Source: Cloeon dipterum | Lineage: Eukaryota; Arthropoda; Insecta; Ephemeroptera; Baetidae | Direction of reading: 5' to 3' | NCBI RefSeq assembly: GCF_949628265.1 | Contig: NC_088787.1 | Location: 18,714,501 to 18,778,500, forward strand | DNA length: 64,000 nt | Shown here: positions 10,933 through 25,300 of the stretch, piece by piece | Layout of the letters: every line of letters begins with the position of its first letter | Numbering within the stretch: the first letter of the stretch is position 1 | Position numbers and translations under genes: made by a program | Notes under the pieces: generated by a model | The model's input: the letters and a program-made list of their open reading frames with translations, nothing else | Database searches by the model: none | Told to the model about the DNA's origin: nothing

Positions 10933-13900
10933 AGACAACTTATTTATGCATGCATGTAAATTTTCCTTTTTTTATCATATTGGCTAGTGCTGACATTGGC
11001 GTGTAGATGTTGCATCGATTTCTGAAGTACAGAGTTTAATCTTGAAGCTTCCTGATTTTCATTTGCACCCAAGTGTCATTTAAATTAAAACTTGAGCTGG
11101 TGACGATGGGAACGACATTTTCTAAATTAAATTGTTCCTAGACTGATTTTCATTCAATTACTGCATTGATTTCAAATAATGCTAGAAAATCTACTTGTAA
11201 GCATTAAGGCTGGTTAGCAAATAAAAATATAAATTACTCCAACTATCAATCAGTTGAAATAGGAAATTCAAGCGGTATAATATGGTATTAATCAAAAACA
11301 TTAATTAGAAACCCACCAGTCTTCCGGCTAACTGCCTGAGGTTATACAGAAAGCTGGTGGTCCAAATTGTTGTGGAAATCGGATTTTACGAGGGGAGCTG
11401 GAGGCAACTAGCGTGCACATTGATTGGATTCAATTGTCGCGTCATGGGCATAGTGATGACGATTTGACCATATTCTGTTCTCCTTGAACTAGAGCGCTGA
11501 CCTGAGGAGTGACGTGAGCTATCACATCGCGGCGCATACGATGACAGTCCGTCAAATCACGGCAGTGTCTTCAGCGGGCTGACCTGACCTCCGGGCCAGT
11601 TATTGGACGAGCCGCCAATTTGCGTGCCAAGCTAGGCGCGGCGGGAGCCCACTGCCGACCGCTGCTTCGATTTAATCAAACGATAGCGACAACGTGTAGG
11701 GGTTAATCGCGTTGGGCACAATTGACTAACGTTATGTAACGCGTGAATTGTGCACACACACGATTATATGAACGCAATTCAATTTACACTTCCTTAGTAG
11801 TTATTTTAATAGAGTAAACTTAATAATGGATTCAGTCGGTCGGGAGATGCATGTGGGTGTGAAATGCTGCATAGAGCAATCAATTGATAAAGAAGGAGAA
11901 GGGTTGCAAAATTAACTGGAGGAGGAAACATTTCTACAATTTGTTTGAGCATTTTAAAAAATACTTGAGAAAAATTGTACACTTGAGGTTGCTTGCAATC
12001 TTGTGAGAGGTAATAAATGAATAGCAAGTTGATTTCAGTGCTCTTGAATTAAACTCAACCAGTTTTGGTGAATTCGGTTCGCCCTATAAATACACTCTAT
12101 AATAATTAACTTCATCACTTTTGCCTTGCACTACCAGTGATTTGTGTAAGTTTAAATTTTTTTGAAAGAATAAATTTTCTGCTTGGCCAAGTAACTTAAA
12201 AAGCATCTTAAAAATTTCAACTAAAATAATAATTAAATTTAAGTTTTGAACAATGGATAGGATTTAAATGTACTGAGACAGTTATATTTATTATTATTTA
12301 ATTTTTATATCTGTCCGACCTCATTTACTACACTAATGAGACTACAAAAACATTTTTCACAGGTTAATGAAATCAAAAGTTTTTTATTTCTGTACGAGAT
12401 GACAAAGCAAATTAATATAGTCAATGTTAGTGGATACAATTTATTTATTTCATTCCATGGCCAGTTAAGTGGAGCCAAATTAGCTCTGGACACATGATCA
12501 AATACATTAAACAAAATTCATACTGCGCTGTATTAAGCTGCGTAGAGAATTCCGAATCAGCGATCGTTAAAAACGTCCTGCCTCGCTCTTTGCTGAGCAA
12601 CAATCGAAAAGAGGAAATAGGGGTGAAATCTTGTCAACCCCGCCAATCACCTGCCCTGTGATTTACTCTTCCCTAAAAAAAAACACTAGCTCAAAATGAT
12701 ATCTTTTTTATTTTTTTTCTTATCATAATTTCACTTATACATCTTGAGTATTTCCGCGAACCTGTACATTTCTTTTTCAGCTTTTAAAAATATTTTAGCA
12801 CACCAATTAGAAATAAGTCTCACTTCACAAATTAGTTGGCGCTCATCATCTAAGAAATTGACTTTCAAATTCATAAATATGATAAGCGGAAAAATGACCA
12901 GAGAAAAATTAGAGTCAATTCAGGCAATATTCATATAAGTAAACCTAAAACAGGGATTTGTTTGATAGGGATCCTCAATAACGAGAAAATATTTTAATAA
13001 TTTTATTAATTAATCTAAATTTTACGCGGAAATTTATGGAATGGTGCCTCGCAATTAAGAATTATTTTTGAAAAAGATAAACATTAAACTGAAGAAAAAT
13101 TGCTTTATAGAACTAGAAATTTCTAATATTTACTTGTACGGTAAGAGGATTAATATTATTTCAATAATAAAATCGTGCATCTAGTTGCAAATATTAAATA
13201 AAAAATGCTCTAATCCTGACCGTATTACAAAAGCAACAAGAAAATGTCCACTTCTAACTAAGAATTTTTTCTCATTTTAATTTAAAGTCAGAAAATGCTA
13301 TATTATATTTCTTGGTTGTCATGCACGAGGAATAAAACCAACTTATTTGATGACTGCGGTCTGCGAGGATGAAGTCCACAGTTTATTTCTATGATCATTG
13401 CACGATGGCAGTTTCAAGATTCAAGGTCCAGCAATTTCGATATTGTTTTATATTTGCTTTTGCGATATAATAAAGCTGCCTGGCAGAATGTTTGATAAAA
13501 GTCCAACGTGAGTGCATATAATTGTGTATTCGAAGATTATAGCAGCTATTATATTTTGAATTGATAAGGAAACGACGAGGAAATCTAGTATGCCGCTGGG
13601 AAGAGAAGAGCCGCGCGAGACCAATTATTTTGCAATTGAAGCGCTCACAATCAGATTTCTATTGAGTGCTGAACGAAAAATTTCGTAACTGCGTGTACAT
13701 GCCACTTGAAGAGAGTAAAATTGTACCGACAAATACACACACAACACTGCCGGCGAGCATATCTCATTAGAAGAGCGAAGGAGGTTATTGCGTACCAAAC
13801 AATTCTTAATTGCGAGCTCTACAAAAGAGGCAAGACTGCGCGGAGCCAGGTGAGTTTTATCCAGATTGAATATTACAGCCTCTCTGTATTTGTAATTCCG

Positions 13901-16352
13901 AGTAAAAGTAAACGACGCCGCCACGCTGTCTTTCACCTCTGAAAAATATTTAATTATTCAGCTGTTGAAAGCTGCGCGCGTTTTATTGCCATACAATTTG
14001 AGTCAGGCAGGCAAATCTGCTCTGATCTGAAACTAACTGGAAGGTGCACCGTTTTCCATATTTATAAGGTAATAGAAAATCAGTCAAGTAGGCTAATTTT
14101 CACAGATTATACGGATATCCAAAAAAATGTGAAAACGCGACCTGCCCTATCTTTCTTAATTTCCTCTTTGAACCGTTGACCCAAGCCGGGATTCCCTGAT
14201 CACGGGCAGAGCCTGTTTGGCTGGTAAAATTCCCCAGCGAGAAATCCAAAAGTGCCATCAAAGCATTCCTTCAGCCGAGACCTCTATCAAGTTGAAGCGG
14301 CGCCGGTTTTATCCAATGAGCATAACACACATCAGCCAGCAAACACACGTTAAATTTAATTTCATGAATGTTAAAACACTTGCAAGTTGCCAAATCTTGC
14401 TTATAATTCATACTAAAAATATTCTATGGGTTGGAATTGGACATGGTTTTAGAGATGATTCCCGGTCCTCGGATAGGGATAAAAAAGCGAATTATTCTCT
14501 ATCTGGCAAAAATATTTTCGTCTTGAGAGAAACTCTTTTATCAAGTTTTATACGCGCCAATTGCTTATAACTTATTATTCAGAGTGCATATATATTTCCC
14601 AGGATTTGGCTCGACACTCTAAACAAAGGCGCAAAAAGTTTCACTTTGGATGCAGTGTCTGTATTTTGACGCGCAATATTAATGTTCAGCATTCATGAAC
14701 GGGCTCTGGTTTCAATGCAACCGATTTTGGCTCTTTTTGCGTTTGTTACAAGTCGTCAGTCTCAAATCAATTCTCAGCCGCGGGCGTCAATAGAGCCTAT
14801 TCGCAGAACCTATGTACTCGCGCCGAAGCTCTTATTATTTTCCTCGTCCGCGTCAATTATTGTTCCTCCTTTTTCGCAGGCCTGGAGCGAGTGATTGGCA
14901 CGTATGCCAATTTATAACTCGTCGCTCGTTCGTTTTATTGTATCTGCTTTCGAGCAAGGTTAACGCATCGCTTGTGACGGGGTTCCTTAAACTTTTGCCG
15001 TCTGCAAAAATCGCCATCCACCACTTTATCGTTCAAGGTCGAACGCAATTCAAAACTATTTCTGCCTTTTCAACCTATATTTCCCCCTTTTATGACGGAG
15101 TTGAGCCTTGTTTGCAAACATTACAGTTGTGATGAGTCAAGTTCGAATCTGGAGCTCTAATTACGTCTGCTCCACATTTGCTGATATTAATTTTGAAACC
15201 ATCATCAATTTATTGGCAGCCCGTTTATTAAATCAAAAGGCTCAAATAAGGATCTTTTGACCAGGGTTATCCAACATTGCAATATGCAAATAATTTGAAC
15301 CACTTGTTATTCACGTAAAAAAGCTGGAAAACCCGACCTACTTTTTTCGAATTTGACCTCCGATCAAACAAGATAGAGATAATGAAACGCCCTGATTTTC
15401 AAATTAAAATTAGATTTTTTTTTCGGGCATTTTAAATTTAATGAGAATAGGTTTTCCATGAAACGCGAGAATTGTGCGTAGTACCGATTGGAAATTCAGT
15501 TTATAAATCACGATTGTAAATTTATACGCTCATTTTGGCAAACAATTGATATCCGCAGTGTCAGCGAACAACTCCCAAATTTCTGTGAAGTCGACGAATG
15601 AAAATGCTTTAAATGATTTCCGCAGGAACCAGCTTGCAAAAAATAATGACTAAAAATAACAAAAGCTGAATAAATTATATTTAAATCATTATTTAGTTTA
15701 TGAAAAATATATTTTTAAAAGTAATAGGAAAATCGTCTCTGCGGCCTGACAATTGCTCACAAACAGAAACTGAAAACTCGCATTTATATAGAATGCATTA
15801 AAACAACCAAACCATTTCGAGGAATCACAAAAGAAATCGAGCTCTAAATATTGTAAGTAAATAATGAATGTTCAATTTTTTAATTTTTTACTTTTCATAA
15901 TGCCTTCACTTATTATCTCTCCTACTTCTGCGCTTGTCACGCGTTGATTATTATATTTATACGATGAAAAACAGCATGACTAAATGTTGATAAAACATAG
16001 GATAAATAATTCAAACGTGTCTCCAAAAGCAAAAATTTAAAACAAAAACGACAAAAAAATGTTTGACAAAAACTCAAAATTATAAATAATACACGCGACC
16101 ATAGCGGCCTAGACTGTTCGAATAGTTTCTTCTAGCATCGCAGGTGGTTATATGCGGCACTCAATTAATGCAAAACGCGTTTTACGAAACGCAGGCGGAG
16201 CCAGCGACGAGCCCTCGCACCCCCCACTTGCGACGAGCGTTTGTATTAAGTGGAGGGCTGCGTGCACGCGCTCCGCCAGACGTGCTCTGTAGCCGACTCA
16301 GCGAACACCGGACAGTCCCCTCGGTCACCTCACCCGTAGCTACAACAGCATC
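10933..16352. other. Long intergenic region upstream of the SLC13 transporter, with a GC-rich island
   Basis: No protein-coding exon found. Most is AT-rich; about 11390-11720 is clearly more GC-rich (around gtgacgtgagc and cgcggcgggagcc) and could be a distal promoter or 5' non-coding exon of the downstream transporter. Immediately before the coding start, ctagcatcgcag ending at 16142 looks like an acceptor for the exon containing the ATG at 16353. The open frames here have no recognisable content. Confidence 0.4.
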
Positions 16353-19300
16353 ATGAAGAAGCCAGCGCTCCTCGACTGGATCCGCCCGCACTGGCGCTCC
16401 ATTATCGTCGTGCTGGCGCCGCTGCTGCTGATGCCCTTGCCAATCATCTCGCCGACAAAGGTGAGTGGAAAAATTGTTCATTTCTTTTGATATTATAATA
16501 TACGTTTTTTAAATTAAGTAAGCAGTGGAACGATATAATGGAACAATTTTATTAATTAAAATCAAATAATCATCGAGTCGACAGAAAATCAAATAAATAA
16601 TTTTCTGTCCTTTTTACGTTTCCGATATTTATTTTATTTAGTAATTCACGATTCTTTTGTAAAAACCTTTCAAATTGTCAACTATTTAATTCCCCCTCAG
16701 TTTCCTGATTGAAGTACTTAAGGGCCTGAAAATTTTAATTCCTTCTTTTATTATTATGTCATTGTTTAAATAATTAGAGCAAACATGTCGAACCTGTTCA
16801 ATCTATTCACAATTCCTTGAAAAACATTTTAAACTGTATTTACATCATCAATTTGCAGTTAATTTTGCAAACAACTCATTTTACAATAAAATGCAATCAA
16901 AATATTTTCCTTACCGAACCATCTGAAGAGTGTTTGCTGTTCTGCCTAACAACTTAGCTTATCACGCAGATGCGAATATCAAAGAGATTAACACTTCAGT
17001 TGATTAATTCAAACAAACGTACCGCAAAAGCCATCAAGCTAATTTAATTCCGAAAAAGACGTTAACAATTATTTTAAGAAAGTGAGACTGCAAAATTCAG
17101 GCTATCCATCATTTAAAATTTCATTGCTTTCGAAAAAAACCGCAATGATCTGCGGCGCTTTATAAAGTACAACGGCACTCTGCATTCCTCGATCAAAATA
17201 ATTACTAGAGCTGGCCACCTGCGAAGAAATGCGTGCGATGCATGTCTTTGCCACACACACACCTGGCAAGGTCTCTTTCACAGCTTCTGCGTGTGTGTGT
17301 GTGTGTGTGTGATTCCTACCTTATTTCAATGAGAGAAAGAGCTACTGTGGCACCTCTCAACACTTTTTCTCCATCGCACACGCATCAATTAAACATGCCA
17401 TGCGACCCTGGAATAAAGTAATATTGTTGTAAATTGGCTAGGTCAGACCTCTGTGTGCATAATGGCAAATTGTATACAAGTCTTTCTCGAGATCGCACAT
17501 TATAATTAATTTCACCGCTGACAGTGAGTACGTAAGAAAGATTGTGTTGTAGCGTCGCAAAATGTTGCAGAATTAGAGTGGTTTAAAATTAGACGCATAT
17601 CAAGATTAGCTGCCGCGCTTAACAATGATGGTATTTTATCAGGAAAAGTCCGATTGTCTCGGTCGTTTACAACAGTTCCACTTTCATTTCGATCCATTGG
17701 GCGAGCATCGATGCGAAACGCCATCAAGTGAAGCGTCGATTTCGTAAATTTACAAAAAAGCAGCGTCCTTGCTGTTTTTGTCATTTTGCTCCCGCAAATT
17801 CCGACGAATTTCACGCCGCTGCTGAACATTTTGGACCAAGGCCCTTTCTCTTAAAATGCGTGTGAAACATTCGATTTTCGCGCACGAAATTGTTCAAGGC
17901 AGCAGATCCGAGTCAGGAAGCAAGATAGCATTCTCGGTTACATCAACGGATCTTCTATTAATTAATGGAGATGACATTGGCAATGAATGGATGGATAATC
18001 GAATGCATGCAGCGGGATTAAAAGCGGAGCATTGATGAAACGCAGGGATTACAACTGATCGCATACTTTATTCAAAGGTTAATGAACAAGGTCTTGGGTG
18101 TAGACCAGCCGGGAAGAAATTATGCAAGGGCGTGCTCTGCTTTGCTTATTGCAAAATCATGCGACTATCGTGCATATGCTTGTAGTGGCTGGCAATTCTT
18201 TGGCGTCTCTTTCTCCTTTGCTGAAGGCTAATTTAACGTGTTTTTACTCTGAAGAAGAAAGTTATTTTGTACTATGTAGTTTTTTGCTTGGATTCTTAGC
18301 TTTAGATTCATCTAAATCACACGGAACGTTAAAATATATAAGATGATTATAATGTACATGTGCAATTTCAGCAAGTATAAAAAAATACCTCTATAAATAG
18401 TGGAATAAAATAGGAATCAAACCGAAGGAAAACCAAAAATAAAGGAAACTCAATACATGTTCAATGATAAATTATCCTTTGGCGACTAGGAATAAAAAAG
18501 CAGCTTGGTCAGCAGGAAGAAAATCATGTATCTTGAAATGTGAAAGAATCTTGACAAGCGGCCACTCTCTGTATGATGTGCCAGAGTGCATCCCTTAATA
18601 AGGGAGACTATTTATTTAGGACAGTCCATAGTGCTTTTACAGAGCAACGCTCGTCTTGTGCTTTAAAGTAGAAAGTCAAAAGCCGAGACCACCTCTAAAT
18701 TTACTGACTGGTCTCCTTGGATGCAGAAACGGATGCTCACACGTCCGAAACCTTCTTGAACCTTTATGAACCTAAATGACCAAGTGCGAGGGTGCTGTGT
18801 ATGGACCGTCCTAAATAAATATCCTCCCTTAAGGGATGCACTGGCACATCATATATAGGGAGTGACCGCTTCTGACTAGCTGTCAAAGATGTGTTTCTTA
18901 CATCCCTCGTGGTTGCCATGCATGGATATAATTTATTATTGCACAAAGTATTTAGTTTCGTTTATTATTTTTTTAAAGAAAAATGTTTAGATTCTTTGGA
19001 AGTCCATGGCTGGTGCTTATACAGCTGCACAAGGCAGCACAATTAATGCAGTCATGTACACATTATCATGCAAACAAAATTAATGCAGTATTATGTAGTC
19101 GAAGAGAGTCCTATTCAATTGTTTATAAGAAACTTTTTTATTTTGCGCTTATCATCACTTTTATCACTCAGATTTTTTAACTCACTCTCGGTAACATGTT
19201 CCACAGTCTCGGCAAAATACATTCAGACGTTCAGTTGAAATATTTATTATCTAACATTGGTTCAACAACTGGAGCAGAAAGTAACATCCGTGTATTATAC

Positions 19301-22300
19301 TGGTGTAGTCTCTGAATACCAAAATTGCCATCACAATATTTAACACACAACAAATTAAGTTGATTAATTTTGTCAACAGGCCACACACGCCAAAAATAAA
19401 AGAAATTCACAACATTTTGCTGATTTTGTAGGACACATTTTGAATAATATTTTTTCTTGGTGGTTTTCCTACGATTTAAATACCTATTATATTCCAATAT
19501 TTATAGCGGAAATTCATTTTACACTTGCTGAAATAGCATATAAGGTACATTACATGATATTATACGATTTATTAAGACATATTTTCAATATGTTTTGGTT
19601 TTATTAAGTTAAATTTTGAAATAGAAAAATGAGGTTTTCAAGTGGGTTGGCTAATCAAACTTGGGAAATTCAAGAAAGTCATTTAAGTATTTTTAATTCA
19701 ATAACTCTTAACTCTTGATCAGCTCTGATCGTTCCCTTCAGTGCAAATTTCAATTGTCTCGGCCTCACAGCACTTCAGATCGCACCATTCTATGTCAATC
19801 TGAAGTGTCAAGTATGATAGCGCATTAATTTCAAGGGCCGTTGAATCTGATAAAAATAAACAACCAAAGTTGAATTCTGTTGTGTCTGGTTAAGGTGCTT
19901 GATTTGACAGATAAAGTGGAAAATGGCGATTTGCATTAAAGCAGTGGATGTGACATTGTAATCCTCAAGTTCAAACCGCTGATTCATCGTGAAAAGGAAG
20001 GAATGATATTGCACTTATTAGATATTTAGGTGAAAGCATTTATTTGGTTTAAAACAATTTAAAATGTCATCAATTTCTCCCATCAAAATAAAAGACTCGT
20101 AAAAATAAAAAATAAAATTGAAAAAGGAACCCACTGGAGAAATATTTAAATTATATCCTTTTTTTATCTCGTGTGCCCTGCTTGGAATAAATGAGGTCGG
20201 GCGTTGCAATTAAAAATTTCACTATCGCCTCAACCCAAGGAAAGAAATTTTTTGAGGAGTAAAGTGGCATTTCGCGTTATTAAAGAGTTTTTTTTTTATT
20301 TTAAATGAGCGTAGAAGAGTTGTTGTTTGTCACCCGCTCTAACGTAACAGCCGCTGACGACACTGTAGTAATATTGAGTCGCATTTAAATAAAGAGAAAA
20401 CGTTTACAATAATATTGAAGCGTTTGAGAAAAAAAATATTTTGGCATGGAAGGAAATAATTGCTCTTTATATTTTCCAATTTTGAATACTTTTTGAACAA
20501 AAAAATTTATCAACAAATTTAATCCAGATCCTGACGAATTGAACAGTTATATAGAGAATAATTTTTGCAACATTTTTAATGTTACATACATCAATGCCAT
20601 TAAATTCACTAACCGCATGTTCAGGAAATATCGTTTTAAAATAATGGTCTGTTTAAATTGAACTCCGCCCAATTTACGTCTCCTGATGCAATTATCACCG
20701 GTAATTTTACCAAGAAAAGCTAATTATATTATTATCATCATTAATCAATGATCAAAATTTGTTTGTGGAAATCATAGCTAGTGGTCTAAAATAAAATTTG
20801 GAAAAGTGATAAAGAAAAAATGGAAAAACATATTTTACAATTCATCAATGCATGGTCGCAAGTGTTTGCTCCTGTCTCAAAACTAATGGCAAATGAAATC
20901 AATATAAATTTATTAATAAAAATTCCTCGTTTTTTAAAAGAGTCATTGGAGATGTTAAATTTCCACTTTAATTCGCACTTCAAACGGTTCAGCCGGTGTT
21001 TCCAAACATAATTCTGGAGAAAAAGTCAGGAAAATCGAGTTCCTCGTGAAAATGATACTTTTCCTTGGCGTTCAAGCGGAACAATGCCTCCTACGTAGAG
21101 GCAAAAAAACTTCCGACACTTTAATGAAAAGGCCGAAATGACATGAGTCGCAGAGCCCAAGGAGATTTGAACGAGTGATATTGCTGTGTTGGAAATTAAG
21201 CGATGAGAGAAGAAAGTTGGTCTCGTGTGTCTGATTTATTATCTCGCTGCTATGTTGCTTCTGTGTGGTGTAATATACGCAGGCACTAACACAAATGCAT
21301 TGAAAATTATTCAGCAGCTTGAGGCGTTGATATCTAATTTCCCTACTCCTCGGCCGGCAAAAGCTGACCAAAATTGGCTCTCGAGACACGAATTTTGCAA
21401 CTACCAGTATGTAATTAGAGTCGGTAGCCAGGCTGTCTGCCGAGTACTGCGGATTCTGGTTTCAATCACGCGACTCCGGATAGAGTTAGCTCGGTCCGAC
21501 TCAAAGTGAACAAAAGATCTTATTATCTACATGGTACTTGAACCTGTTTTCTCGTAATTACAAACGCGACCCCCTAGTAATTGCTTTAAATTGCTATGAT
21601 TTTTAAACGATTTCTACGTCCATGCAGATACATAATCGGCACTTGTGGCGCATTCCTCAATGTGTTATCTCATTTGCAAGCAAACAAGGTTGATTAGCAC
21701 TTGAAATAATCAACAAATATTTTGATCTTGACGCGATATTAAATGCTGAGACCAACACAAAACAATAATTGGTACTTTCATAAATGCGACTTTATCAGCG
21801 TGACGGGCATATTGACTCTGAAGGGTGCATTATCATTAGTTCCATGCGATGCATGCAGATAAAATTATTACTTAACATGCAAAGAATTAATTTGAATTTT
21901 CGCTTATCTCCAGAAAAACAATTTATAAATTGTTTCGAAGGTAGAAGAAGGAGTGTCAAGGATTTGTTCAGACATTTCTTCTTCGTTATTCTCTCTTAAA
22001 TTTATAGTAATTTGCTAGTTATTTGCCCGAGACCTCGACTTCAGATACGCAAGTAGGCAGAAAATCTAGTGATATAGAGGGGAGGAATAGCATTTTTAAA
22101 TTAACAACTTTAAAATTTAGCAAAATGTTGTCACCTTAAACTGCTTGCATTGGATATTTGCTTGGAAAAAATCGTAAAATTTATTTCTTGCATATTTATT
22201 TCGCTTTCATCCACCAACAACATACCTATTCCTTGCATATGTTTTCTGAAAAGGGAAATTTGCAAAATTATTGTTTGTAATCTGTGTGAAGTGACTGTAT

Positions 22301-25300
22301 GAATTCATTCTGTTTATATCATTCCATGAAATAGGTCCGTTGACAGACGCAAACAGCTGGTAAAATAAAATACCGCTTTATAACGAGGAATGTTCGGTTT
22401 TATATTTGAGTTTGCCATAAAATGAGTGCCATACGAATTCAACACACAAATTCATATTGCTAATCGCAGAAACATCACTCAAAGCTGAATTATGTATGCA
22501 ATTTCGACTTTCGTGAGTTGTATTTGGAATGCTCTTTTAATCGCGACAAATTGTTTCCTGTGCCGGCCCTCCTGCGGCATGTTCCGCCTCAAACCCGTCC
22601 GTTTTCGTGACAGCGGAATTGTCATCGTGGTTTTTGCCGTTTTGAAAACAACGTAGGCGTGAAATTTGAAGTGCCAATTACTCCAGCGGTGCAAATTCCA
22701 TTCGCAAACAATATTTTCCTGTTTCGCGTGTTGGCGCCGAGTGTTATCACCCCCCAAAGTTTTGCAAGTGAGAGTATAGCTCCGGCTACATACACTTATC
22801 GCGGCGCTTATTTATTGCGCGTGTGGAAACGTAAAACATTGAAACGGATGGATTTAAAGCCAAGGGAGTTGGGTTGTTCCAATTGATATTCTAGCGGCGG
22901 CGCCAGCCTTGATTTTGCAGCCTCGACTCTCGGCGTGAACCCTGCATGCTAGCAAACGTGTGACAAATAAAAGTTGCAATAATTGGCAGGCAAGACACGC
23001 ACCGCGGAGGTGATACACTAAAGTATCAGCTGATGGCTTTCATTGTCCGCTTCCTCCTGCGAGCTTTTTGGCACCGCAGTCACACGCAAAGGCGAATATT
23101 AATTTACAATTGGCTATAATTCACTTCCTTTTAACTGCAAGTAGTCGTTTTAACGGGAATGAAAATACATGCGTCTCAATTTTTCTTGCTGTTTAATCAG
23201 GAATAAACATTCTTGGCTGATTAGCACGTTTTTAAGAATCTCTAACAGTTAGCATTAAGCAAAATTAAATATACGCAGTCCTTGGCACTGTTTTCGGTTC
23301 CCTTGGTGAAAAATTCACTCAGTTTGACTCTTGCATGTGGGGTGGGACTGTTAAGACGACCGACTGTTTTTCTGTTGGTCTTGGGAACCTAGCCTTACGA
23401 TTTAAATACATTTTTAAACTGGTTATTAGATTTATAAATTTAATAAGTCGTTGAAATTTTATGTAAGCAATTTAGTTGTTAATTCGAAACTAAGCAATAT
23501 TTAAAAAATCTTATCCTATCTCTTAAATGTTAACTTACTTTCGTTTTTTTCACACGAATTGAATTAATTTTATAAGTAAAGTGTACCAGAATATGAATAC
23601 TGGAGAGGTTTTAGTATTTTCTGTCAATTATTCACATCAAATATGTTTTCTTCTGGTTGGACCTAAAAATTCTGGGGTTTGCGCAGATTTTACGATAAAG
23701 TTTTTAAGCAGACTGTACTGATTTTGATACTTTTTTCAGCTGTCCATTGTCGATGTCAAATATATTATACAAATATGCTGACAGGGAAGCGATTTCCAAG
23801 TTGAAAATAACCCAAATTTGTTACAAAACACTTCTGAATTGTAATTAAATTGTGAAAAATTGTAGGTTTTATCGTTGAGAAAATATCACGGAAATATCTC
23901 TAGGAATAACGGCCTAAAATGGTAAAATAGTAATCCTTTCTGTTTGAATTCTCTTAAATTTGCAACCGCCCACTCATTTTTTGAAAGACTTAGAGCTGAT
24001 CGAACCGCTTAAATCTGGTAACAAATCTATCAATATGAGATAAAATTCTAATCACTGTGCTCACACATTTTTCATGATGATCAAAATACTCATAGCTAAA
24101 TATTTATGGTACATCTTGATACTAAATAATATGTTGACGACAATCTCCTTGAAATTCAGTGTCCTTTAATAGTTCATGTTCTATGAATAGGGAAAAGCAC
24201 TGTAGCTGACTAAACTAATCCTTGAAAAATACCACTAGTTCTGCATAGCGAGCTAAAATAATTAAAAAAATTATGAATTTAACTAAACAAAAGAAATGAA
24301 TTGCCTAGGGGACTCGTGGAATTTTCACGTCCTATTTTCGCAGCGTGCGCGTTTGTGTAACATCAAAGCAGTTTGACGTAATTGACCTCAAGAAGGCTGC
24401 GTTTAACTCTTGACGTGTTTTTCGACTTGTGTGCCCTGAAAGCAATTCGTCTGTGGGACGAGCCCCCAACTTTAATCCATGCTGTTATCGTTAATTTACT
24501 CCTAAGCAGCGTGTCAGTCAATAATGGCAACCGCAAACGTCAGCAGACACGGTGTGCGTTTACACAACAGTTGACCGCGCCGGCACGTATTATCCGCCTC
24601 AGTATTTCCGCGGACAATCAAAAACGTGAGATCATAATCACGAGAGCACGTAAATTCCTTGAAGCGTCGGAAAACACGCATGACAATCATTTCCCCGCGA
24701 CGCGCGTTGAATGAGGAAAAGATCTTGAACTTGAACCCTATAACCAATCGCATTTATAATAATTCGTAATTAAAACACGCGCTCATTTGACGCGAGTGTG
24801 CCTTTACAACTATATTTGAATGCGCATTATTTATTGTCGACACGGTAAACCGGTTGCATTCTTAGAATTTCTGCGTGCCCATGAATTATTGAGGCTTTAA
24901 TTAGTGTAGATGCGGAGTGACAATTAGTGCACCGAGCGCGCAGACCGTCGCAGGCGCATAGCTGACGTCATACCCGCGCTTCAGACGCGCACATGTGTTG
25001 TATTAATTTATGGTATGGGCGCTCGATCTTGATGAGCTGATGACTGTTTAATTGATATTCAAAACGCGTGTTGCCTTTTTGCATATAATATGTGTATCGC
25101 GCGACAATGGACCTTCTTGAAACTTTCCTCTTCCGCCTGCCAAGGGAATTCCTCTGCATTCCTTCCCGGCGAACTTAAAAACCCACGCTGATACCTTTTA
25201 GAAAATCAATCAACAACATATAATAGCTGATTGATCATAAATTTATATATAAAGTTTTTTTAGACTTTTTATTGTGTGGATTGCAACAAAATAAGAATAA

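Noticed and set aside
15120-15160. tRNA-like gttcgaatc T-loop
   Set aside because: No matching acceptor or anticodon stems around it.
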